Translations under genes and position numbers: made by a program
Shown here: positions 40,039 to 46,324 of the stretch, in pieces
How the letters are laid out: each line of letters opens with the position of its first letter
How positions within the stretch are numbered: position 1 is the stretch's first letter
Source: VRUE01 sp963703895
Lineage (GTDB): Bacteria; Actinomycetota; Thermoleophilia; Solirubrobacterales; 70-9
Length of the DNA: 64,000 nt
Reading direction: 5' to 3'
Assembly: GCA_963703895.1 (NCBI GenBank)
Contig: CAVPFX010000001.1
Coordinates: 124,001 to 188,000, forward strand
Notes under the pieces: generated by a model
The model's input: the letters and a program-made list of their open reading frames with translations, nothing else
Told to the model about the DNA's origin: nothing
Database searches by the model: none

Positions 40039-41294
40039 TCTGGATCCGTGCCAGCGTGCGTTTCGGCATCGCGACGGCGGCGGTTATCGCCGCCGTCGCG
40101 ATTGTTCCCAGCGCCGCCACCGCCGCCGTCTCGGGCACGACCACGCTGGTCCTCAGCGGACCAGCGGCGAAATCGCTGCGCGCGAACGTCCAGGTCGCGC
40201 CGGTGAAACCGGCCAAGGGCAACGAAAGGCGAATCGTCTTGCCCGTGCGAGACGGGCTCGCTGGCGCGCGCACGACGATCCTCACTCACCGCGGCGGAAT
40301 CATGCTGCGCCGCGGCAACACGATCGCGCGCCTGACGAAGCTTCGGCTCACGCTCGGCAAACGAGCACGCCTGAGCGCAAAGATCGGCGGCAGCGAGGTT
40401 GACCTCTTCGCCGTCCAGGGCGGTGCCGGAGCCAGCATCGACCCGACGACGGGAACCGCCCAGCTCGGCGGCTCGCGCCTGCGGCTGACCCGCGTCGGTG
40501 CCCGCGCGATCGCCGCCCAGCTGGCGACGCCGATCAGGCGCGCGGCCGGCAAGAGTGCCGCTGGACCCGCCTTCAGCGTGCAATCTGGGCACTTCGGCGG
40601 CATCAGCGTGCGAGCTGCCGGCCTCGCCATCAGCGGCGAGCCCGAGGACGGCAAGACGACGGCGCAGTCCGCCGGCTGCCCCCTGCCAAGCGGCGCCGGA
40701 CCGACCCCCCCGGACCCGCCGCCGCTCGCGACTCGCCCGTCCGGGGCGGCCGACGTCACCGGCGCCACGCTCGACTGGCACGTGCGCGAGTCCTTCATCC
40801 GCTACATCGCCACCGCGGAGGGCACGAGCGCTTCCGGCGGCGCCACCGCCGGGGCCCCCGTCCTCCTGCCAGGCGCCTCGGCCGCGCTCTCCTATGACTT
40901 CCGCTTCCCCTTCGCCAGTGGCTGGCACGACCCTGGCTCCAACCCCGCCGACCCGAGTGACGACAGCGCCGCGGTCTACTTCGGCGGCGCTCTCCGCTTC
41001 CTCTACAGCGGGCACGGAATCGACCTGACCGCCGCGGCGCCGGAGATCGAGATCAGCGGCACCGACTCGCGGGCGATCTTCACCGTCAGCGAGGGAGCCG
41101 ACCCGGCGAAACGACAGGTGCTGGTCAACCTCGATCTCAGCCGCGCCGGCGCGATCACGGCCAGCGGCGGCTCCCACACTTATGAACGGGTGCCGGGAGC
41201 AATCCCCGCGGGCGCCGCCAGCTCGGTCTTCGCCGGCTTCTACGCGCCCGGAACCGAGTTCGGATGCTTCAACCTCACCTACACCACCGGCTGA
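40035..41294 (+). CDS. exported HtaA-domain protein 2
   Basis: The 419-residue protein starts at a GTG overlapping the preceding stop. After a signal peptide (IRASVRFGIATAAVIAAVAI) comes a β-rich module related to that of the first protein (RARLSAKIGGSEVDLFAVQG, ending RLRLTRVGARAIAAQLATP). A Pro-rich linker follows (GPTPPDPPPLATRP), then a clear HtaA domain starting ATLDWHVRESFIRYIAT with YDFRFPFASGW, VYFGGALRFLYSGHGIDLT and EISGTDSRAIF. It likely binds haem outside the membrane and relays it. No anchor was found. Confidence 0.87.
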   Translation: MIWIRASVRFGIATAAVIAAVAIVPSAATAAVSGTTTLVLSGPAAKSLRANVQVAPVKPAKGNERRIVLPVRDGLAGARTTILTHRGGIMLRRGNTIARLTKLRLTLGKRARLSAKIGGSEVDLFAVQGGAGASIDPTTGTAQLGGSRLRLTRVGARAIAAQLATPIRRAAGKSAAGPAFSVQSGHFGGISVRAAGLAISGEPEDGKTTAQSAGCPLPSGAGPTPPDPPPLATRPSGAADVTGATLDWHVRESFIRYIATAEGTSASGGATAGAPVLLPGASAALSYDFRFPFASGWHDPGSNPADPSDDSAAVYFGGALRFLYSGHGIDLTAAAPEIEISGTDSRAIFTVSEGADPAKRQVLVNLDLSRAGAITASGGSHTYERVPGAIPAGAASSVFAGFYAPGTEFGCFNLTYTTG

Positions 41295-42451
41295 GCCGCT
41301 CTCTGGCCATCCTGGCGGCGCTCGCCGCCAGCCTGGTCACGAGTGCTGGCAGCGCGCGGGCCGACGATGCGCAGGTCACCGTCGTCTCGGCGAGCGGCGA
41401 GCGGCAAACGCTCTCGCTCAGTGCCTTGGCCGGAAGCGAGGACGTGATCGAACGCACCTACGCGGTCCGCTCGGCGGAAGGTGAGAGCACCCAGACCGTG
41501 ACCGGCCTCTCGCTGGCCGCGGTCCTCGCCGCCGCCAATGCCGATCCCTACGGCTTCTCCTACCTCGAGCTCCAACGCCCGGCCGGGGGCTCGGTCCTGC
41601 TCAGTCGAGAGCAAGCGCTCGATACCGGCGCCTTCGCCGATGGTCCCCCGGTCGTCTACGCGACCGCCTCGGGCACCGGCTTCCTGCGACCGAGCGCCGG
41701 CGGGGACGACCTCAACGCAAGCGATAGCTTCGAAGCGCCACAGGGCATCACGGTCGTCCTCCGCAACGGCTCGCCGCTGCGCGTCAGGGCGCAGGCCTCG
41801 CCGCTGCGCACCCGGCCCGGTGAGTCAGTCTCATTCCGAGCCATCGTCGACCGTGCCGGCACCGGCGAGCAGCTCGTCTACTCCTGGTACTTCGACGACG
41901 GCGCCTCAGCTTCCGGCGCCAGCGCCCGTCACAGCTTCGCCAAGCGCGGCAGCTTCGACGTGGTGGTCGGCGTCACGACTCCGGGCGACAGAGCCGGCAC
42001 CTCGGCCGTGGTGACAATCCAGGTCGGTGCGCCGCTCTCCGGAGCGGACCGCAAAGGGGGTGGGCGCCGTCATGAGACTGCGGCGCCCGATCACGGCGCC
42101 GTCGCCGGCACGCGCGGCGCCGTGGCCCCTGGTCCGGCTAGTGGTGGGGGCCATGTCGGTCGTACCTCGCCGGACACGCGGCCTGCGGCCGCGTTGAGTG
42201 TCCGTCGAGGTACGACCGACATGGCTCAGCACAAAACGAAGCGGGGGCACGGAGCCGGGGAGACCGTTGTCGGCGAGCTTGTAAGCGCCGCTGCGCCCGT
42301 CGACGCAGAGAAGCTGGTTGGGGCGCGGAGTGGTCGGCTTGAGAGTGACGGCCAGGGTTCGGGGCTTCCTGGCGCTGCCCTCGGCCTCATCGTCACCGTC
42401 GGGCTGCTCGGTGCGGGGGCTCTCGTCGAGACACGAAGCCTGATCAGATGA
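41264..42451 (+). CDS. membrane-anchored PKD-domain protein of the haem locus
   Basis: The 395-residue protein starts at the ATG at 41264, overlapping the HtaA gene by 31 bases. A signal peptide (LSRSLAILAALAASLVTSAG) leads to a domain of about 130 residues (VTGLSLAAVLAAANADPYGF, LQRPAGGSVLLSREQAL) resembling the molybdopterin-oxidoreductase-like sandwich without cofactor residues. A PKD domain follows at about 180-255 (LVYSWYFDDGASASGASARH). A low-complexity linker leads to a C-terminal helix LPGAALGLIVTVGLLGAGAL with a short basic end. Codons for about residues 296-321 are an ACTCAA-type hairpin (42150-42225), translated in frame. It may span the wall and link the HtaA proteins to the ExbB-like channel (inference). 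Confidence 0.78.
   Translation: MLQPHLHHRLSRSLAILAALAASLVTSAGSARADDAQVTVVSASGERQTLSLSALAGSEDVIERTYAVRSAEGESTQTVTGLSLAAVLAAANADPYGFSYLELQRPAGGSVLLSREQALDTGAFADGPPVVYATASGTGFLRPSAGGDDLNASDSFEAPQGITVVLRNGSPLRVRAQASPLRTRPGESVSFRAIVDRAGTGEQLVYSWYFDDGASASGASARHSFAKRGSFDVVVGVTTPGDRAGTSAVVTIQVGAPLSGADRKGGGRRHETAAPDHGAVAGTRGAVAPGPASGGGHVGRTSPDTRPAAALSVRRGTTDMAQHKTKRGHGAGETVVGELVSAAAPVDAEKLVGARSGRLESDGQGSGLPGAALGLIVTVGLLGAGALVETRSLIR
42150..42225. repeat. ACTCAA-bulge nested hairpin inside a coding region (minus orientation)
   Basis: The outer arms are GCCATGTCGGTCGTACCTCG (42150-42169) and its complement (42206-42225), 20 bp and perfect. Then GGACA/TGTCC and CGCGGCC/GGCCGCG stems nest inside, with CTCAA (minus strand; plus 42194-42198) unpaired on one side. 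The element lies wholly within the PKD-protein reading frame, adding about 25 residues without breaking the frame. Confidence 0.88.
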
Positions 42452-42506
42452 GGTGTAACGCGTTGTCCGTCTCATTGGAGAACAAAACGTTGCGGCGGAG
42501 TCCGCG

Positions 42507-43172
42507 ATGAGCGTCGAGCAGATTCTCTTTGACGTCTCCGAGGCGCTGCAGGTGCCGGTCTTGGTCCTCGCCCTGGTCGCGCTGGTTGTCGTCGTGGTCG
42601 AAGCGGGGGCGCTGTTGGCCGAGCTGCGGCGGCGGCGCGGCCGCAGCGTCTGGCAGCTGGAGAACGCCGTCGCCGAGTGTCAGGGCAAGCTCGCCGCCGG
42701 CATGCGACCCGAGGCCTTGGTGGCGCTGCTTGGCGTCACTCGCAACCAGGCGATGGAAGAGGTCCTCGCCGAAGTGCTCGAACAGGTCGGCCGCCCGGAC
42801 GCCGAACAGCGGATCGCCAAGCGCCTTGCTGAGTACGACTACCGCTCGCTGCGCCGCCTCGAGCGCACCCGCATCCTCGTCCGCATGGGCCCCGCGCTGG
42901 GCCTGATGGGCACCCTGATCCCGCTCTCCCCGGCCCTGGCCGGCCTCGCCGACGGCGACGTCGCGACCCTGACCGACAACCTCCGCGTCGCCTTCAGCGT
43001 CACCGTAGCCGGCCTCCTGATCGGCGCCATCGCCTTCGCCATCTCCCTGATCCGCGATCGCCTCTACGCCCAGGACTACTCCGACGTCGAGTACATCGCC
43101 GCCACCCTCACCACCCCCGCCGGCAACGGCATCCCCGCCGCCCAGCATTCCCACTGGGTCGTGGCCCCATGA
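42507..43172 (+). CDS. MotA/TolQ/ExbB-family proton channel protein
   Basis: The 221-residue protein has helix 1 at about residues 16-38 (PVLVLALVALVVVVVEAGAL), a long cytoplasmic helical region, and then two ExbB-type helices: RMGPALGLMGTLIPLSPALAGL and LRVAFSVTVAGLLIGAIAFAIS. The G-P-x-L-G-L-x-G-T and threonine/serine positions of the TolQ/ExbB pore are kept. ExbB/TolQ/MotA subunits form pentamers around a dimer of ExbD/TolR and convert proton flow into rotation. The partner is the DUF2149 protein, which starts four bases before this stop. Confidence 0.9.
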   Translation: MSVEQILFDVSEALQVPVLVLALVALVVVVVEAGALLAELRRRRGRSVWQLENAVAECQGKLAAGMRPEALVALLGVTRNQAMEEVLAEVLEQVGRPDAEQRIAKRLAEYDYRSLRRLERTRILVRMGPALGLMGTLIPLSPALAGLADGDVATLTDNLRVAFSVTVAGLLIGAIAFAISLIRDRLYAQDYSDVEYIAATLTTPAGNGIPAAQHSHWVVAP

Positions 43173-43498
43173 AGGTCACCCCCCGCGCCCGAGCCCGCGA
43201 CGACCGCGCCGGCGACCCCCTAGACGGCCTCGTCAACCTCTTCGACCTAGGCATAGTCCTCTCCGTCGCCTTCCTCCTGGCAGCCCTCTCCTCCTTGGAC
43301 CTGACCTCGGCCCTGACCTCCAAGTCAAAAGCGGAGCACCCCACCCGCCCAGCCAACGCCGTGGTCACGAAGAAAGACCAGCCGATCAAGGAAGTCCAGC
43401 TCAAGCCCAACGAGCGAGTCATCGGCCGAGGCAAACCCCTAGGCACCGTCTACCGCCTAGCCGACGGCCGCACAGTCCTGGTCCCCAGCAAGCCCTAG
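43169..43498 (+). CDS. DUF2149 protein, probable ExbD/TolR-like partner
   Basis: The 109-residue protein has a short cytoplasmic N-terminus with acidic residues (DDRAGDPLDGLVNLFDLG), one membrane helix (IVLSVAFLLAALSSLDLTSAL) and an outer domain ending LGTVYRLADGRTVLVPS. ExbD and TolR have the same plan: a helix with an Asp near its start that takes the proton, here D in NLFDLGIVLSVAFLLA. DUF2149 proteins also sit beside ExbB-like genes in methanogens. Partnership with the overlapping ExbB-like gene is well supported; mechanism is inferred. Confidence 0.85.
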   Translation: MKVTPRARARDDRAGDPLDGLVNLFDLGIVLSVAFLLAALSSLDLTSALTSKSKAEHPTRPANAVVTKKDQPIKEVQLKPNERVIGRGKPLGTVYRLADGRTVLVPSKP

Positions 43499-43511
43499 CC
43501 CGGCATCTGGC

Positions 43512-43558
43512 TTCCGGTGCGCCTTTTGTGGCCCACAGCCACATAAAGCGCACCGGAA
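43512..43558. repeat. hairpin TTCCGGTGCG family (copy 2)
   Basis: TTCCGGTGCGCCTTTTGTGG (43512-43531) pairs with CCACATAAAGCGCACCGGAA (43539-43558), with two mismatches. The right arm equals that of the 26822-26868 element exactly. It lies just after the DUF2149 gene. Confidence 0.85.
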
Positions 43559-43631
43559 CAGCTACGCGGCCCGGGTTGGGCATGCGGCGCAGTCAGCCCC
43601 GCGGCGGGAGTCGGGCAAGCTGCGCGGGAGA

Positions 43632-43779
43632 CCGGCGGCTGCGGTTACCGCCCCTAGAACGAGAAAGGGAGGGGCGGATGCCCCTCCCAAAACACTCAAG
43701 CGCGGCGCCAGCCGCGCGTTTTGGGAGGGGCATCCGCCCCTCCCGTACGCCCGAACTAAGCGGTAACCGCAGCCGCCGG
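43632..43779. repeat. giant nested hairpin containing an ACTCAA-bulge element
   Basis: The outer arms 43632-43651 and 43760-43779 (20 bp, perfect, with GCGGTTACCGC) enclose a 27-bp perfect stem (43667-43693 with 43718-43744). That in turn encloses unpaired ACTCAA and a GCGCGGC/GCCGCGC inner stem. The right outer arm encodes the last residues of CysC (AAAVTA). The region 43499-43755 between the convergent DUF2149 and cysC genes holds only this and the 43512 hairpin; I see no gene in it. Confidence 0.88.
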
Positions 43780-44310
43780 GATCAGCTCCCGCGACTCGAG
43801 ATACTCCAGCAGCTTCTGCGCCGACTCCTCAGGAGTCTCGTTCTCGGTGTCGCAGACCCAAGCCGGGTTCTCCGGAATCTCGTACGGATCGGAGACGCCG
43901 GTGAATTCCTTGATCTCGCCCGAGAACGCCTTCGCGTAGAGCCCCTTGACGTCGCGCTCGGCACAGGTGTCGACCGACGCCTTGACGTAGACCTCGATGA
44001 AGCGGTCGCCCATCAGCTCGTGCGCCTCGTCGCGGATCTCGGCGTAGGGCGAGATCGCCGCGGTGATCACCGGCACGCCGTTGCGGCTGAGCAGGTCGGC
44101 GACGAAGGCGATGCGGCGGATGTTGATGTCGCGATCCTCCTTCGAAAAGCCGAGGCCCTTCGAGAGGTTTTCGCGGACCACGTCGCCATCGAGGATCTCA
44201 AGCTTGGAGCCGCGCGCACGCAGCTCGGTCTCGAGCAGCCCGGAAATGGTCGTCTTGCCGGCACCGGAAAGCCCGGTGAACCAGAGGGTGAAGCCCTTCT
44301 CGCCAGCCAT
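43756..44310 (-). CDS. cysC: adenylylsulfate kinase
   Basis: The 184-residue protein has P-loop GLSGAGKTT (residues 14-22), LDGDVVRENL, GFSKEDRDINIRRIAFVA and the lid region KGLYAKAFSGEIKEFTGVSDPYE. It phosphorylates APS to PAPS. It lies six bases downstream of sat. The adjacent reductase gene looks APS-specific, so PAPS may serve sulfotransferases rather than assimilation (inference). The last codons are part of a hairpin arm. Confidence 0.96.
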   Translation of the reverse strand: MAGEKGFTLWFTGLSGAGKTTISGLLETELRARGSKLEILDGDVVRENLSKGLGFSKEDRDINIRRIAFVADLLSRNGVPVITAAISPYAEIRDEAHELMGDRFIEVYVKASVDTCAERDVKGLYAKAFSGEIKEFTGVSDPYEIPENPAWVCDTENETPEESAQKLLEYLESRELIPAAAVTA

Positions 44311-44316
44311 GCTCGT

Positions 44317-45393
44317 TCAGTCCTCCTTGTAAGCGTCGATCAGGATGTCGGCGACCTCGTCACGCGAGAACTCGTGCGGCGGCCTTTCGCCGTTGCCGAG
44401 CATTTCGCGGACCTTGGTTCCGGAAAGGAAGAGGCGCGCCTCTTGGTCATGCGGACAGGTCTTGTTCGAAGCAAGCCCCTCGCACTCGTTGCACCAGAAG
44501 GTGTGCTCGAACATCAGCGGCTCGATGCCGAGCTCGTCGATGTCGATCGTCTCGAAGATCTTCTGCGCGTCGTAGGTGCCGTAGTAATCGCCGGCACCGG
44601 CGTGATCGCGGCCGACGATGAAGTGCGTGGCGCCGTAGTTGCGGCGGACGATCGCGTGCAGGACCGCCTCGCGCGGGCCGGCGTAGTGCATCTTCGCCGG
44701 CTTCACGCCCAGCACCACCCGGTCGTTCGGGTAGTAGTTCTCCATCAGCACCTCGTAGCAGCGCATCCGCACGTCGGCGGGGATGTCGCCAGCCTTGGTC
44801 TTGCCGATTAGCGGGTGGATGAAGAGCCCGTCGCAGGTCTCCAGCGCCGCCTTGGTCAGGTACTCGTGGGCGCGGTGGATCGGGTTGCGGGTCTGGAAGG
44901 CGACGATCTTCTTCCAGCCGCGCGCCTCGAAGTCGGCCTTGTGCTCCGCCGCCGTCTTGTAGCGGCGCATGAAGGCCTCCTCGTGGTCCGGCAGCGCGTC
45001 GACCTCGATCGGGCCGGCGAGCATCCGGTTGCCCTCCTCGTAGATCGCGGCAACGCCGGGGTGGGCCTCGTCGGTGGTGCCGTAGACCTGCTCGGCCTCG
45101 CGCTTGACGTCGCGCTCCCAGATCTCGGTGACCTTGAGCCGGCCCAGCGGCTTGCCTTCGTCGCTGGAGAGCGCGATCGTGTCGCCGACCTCGCACTCGA
45201 GATCGCTGGCCAGGGTGATAGGGATCGGCCAGTAGTCGCCGTCCGTCGTGCGCATCTCAGAACAGACGCGCTCCCAGTCGGCGGAGCCTTGGAAGCCGGT
45301 CAGCGGCGCGAAGCCGCCGTTGCCGATCATCTCGAAGTCAGCGGTGTGGCGCTCGTCAAGTGTCAGGGAAAGCTCAGTCATCGTCTCGCTCAT
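44317..45393 (-). CDS. sat: sulfate adenylyltransferase, homo-oligomeric type
   Basis: The 358-residue protein has an N-terminal PUA-like domain (FAPLTGFQGSADWERVC) and a catalytic domain with FQTRNPIHRAHEYLTKAALE (Q-x-R-N-P-x-H-R-x-H), VGRDHAGAGDYYGTYDAQ, and LSGTKVREMLGNGERPPHEF. A Cys-rich insert (FWCNECEGLASNKTCPHD) is present, as in many bacterial Sat enzymes, and may bind zinc. It makes APS from ATP and sulfate. First gene of sat-cysC. Confidence 0.96.
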   Translation of the reverse strand: MSETMTELSLTLDERHTADFEMIGNGGFAPLTGFQGSADWERVCSEMRTTDGDYWPIPITLASDLECEVGDTIALSSDEGKPLGRLKVTEIWERDVKREAEQVYGTTDEAHPGVAAIYEEGNRMLAGPIEVDALPDHEEAFMRRYKTAAEHKADFEARGWKKIVAFQTRNPIHRAHEYLTKAALETCDGLFIHPLIGKTKAGDIPADVRMRCYEVLMENYYPNDRVVLGVKPAKMHYAGPREAVLHAIVRRNYGATHFIVGRDHAGAGDYYGTYDAQKIFETIDIDELGIEPLMFEHTFWCNECEGLASNKTCPHDQEARLFLSGTKVREMLGNGERPPHEFSRDEVADILIDAYKED

Positions 45394-45461
45394 GCGTTGA
45401 ATCTCACCAATCGGTCGGGGGAAGGGATACGAAAGGGGGTTATCTCAGGCGCGTGGCGCCT

Positions 45462-45626
45462 AGGTGGTCGACTCCATGGCCGCGTGCGACTGGGGGCGTG
45501 CGTGGCCAAGCAGATCAAGGACGCAGGGTGCAGCCTTTGGCGGTGCCAAAGGCAAACCCGAGGACGCAGGGATGCGCAGTGCCACGCGCGTCATCCAGGC
45601 GTGCGGGGTCGTGGAGTCGACCACCT
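45462..45626. repeat. long inverted repeat, 15-bp arms around 135 nt
   Basis: AGGTGGTCGACTCCA (45462-45476) and TGGAGTCGACCACCT (45612-45626) are perfect arms. The interior holds two copies of GGACGCAGGG, a motif shared with the cores at 6037-6085 and 22812-22861, and a CCTTTGG/CCAAAGG hairpin (about 45534-45552). It fills the gap between sat and cysH; no gene was seen in 45394-45625. The right arm touches the cysH stop. Confidence 0.75.
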
Positions 45627-46324
45627 CAGTTGATCCCGCACTCGGTCTTTTCGAGACCCGCCCAGCGGCCATCGCGGGACGAACCGCCGACACTGACCGG
45701 CTTGGTGCAGTGGGTGCAACCGATCGAGGGATAGCCCTGATCGTGGAGCGGGTTGTACGGGAGGTCATGCTCATGGATGTAGTTCCAGACATCGCGTTCG
45801 GTCCAGTCCGCGAGCGGGTTGAGCTTCCAGAGCTCAAAGCGCTTGTCCCAGCCGAACTTCGAAGTGTTGGCGCGGCTGGCTGAGTCCTCACGGCGGACGC
45901 CGGCGAGCCAGCAGTCTACGGAAGAAAGCGCCCTGCGCATCGGCTCGACCTTGCGCAAACCGCAGCAGGCGTCGGGGTCGCGGTTCCAAAGCTCATCGCC
46001 GTGTTGGGCGGCCTGCTCCTCCAGCGTCAGGTTGTGGTACCGGTCGAACTCGATCCCCAGCGACTCGGCGAGACGATCGCGCGTCTCGTACGTCTCCGGG
46101 AAGAGCACGTCGGTGTCGAGGTAGAAGAAGCGGGCGTTCGGGTTGACCTTGCTAGCCAGGTGAGCGGTCACCGAGCTCGTTTTCTGGAACGAGCAGGCGA
46201 TGTAGTGGCTCTCGCCAAAGGTCTCGAACATCCACTCGATCGTCTGCTCGGCCGAGCGGTCCTCGAGCTCGGCGGCGATCGCCTCCGGATCGGAGATGGC
46301 TGCTGGGGCGGCGACTGGGTTCAT
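45626..46324 (-). CDS. cysH: adenylyl-sulfate reductase, [4Fe-4S] type
   Basis: The 232-residue protein starts at the ATG at 46324, overlapping the sulfite-reductase stop (ATGA). The PAPS-reductase fold is shown by IACSFQKTSSVTAHLA and FYLDTDVLFPETYE. The cluster cysteines are CC in DPDACCGLRKVEP and C-x2-C in IGCTHCTKP. The catalytic cysteine is in ECGIN near the C-terminus. The CC...CxxC pattern marks APS reductase, which makes sulfite directly from APS, rather than the cluster-free PAPS enzyme. Confidence 0.94.
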   Translation of the reverse strand: MNPVAAPAAISDPEAIAAELEDRSAEQTIEWMFETFGESHYIACSFQKTSSVTAHLASKVNPNARFFYLDTDVLFPETYETRDRLAESLGIEFDRYHNLTLEEQAAQHGDELWNRDPDACCGLRKVEPMRRALSSVDCWLAGVRREDSASRANTSKFGWDKRFELWKLNPLADWTERDVWNYIHEHDLPYNPLHDQGYPSIGCTHCTKPVSVGGSSRDGRWAGLEKTECGIN

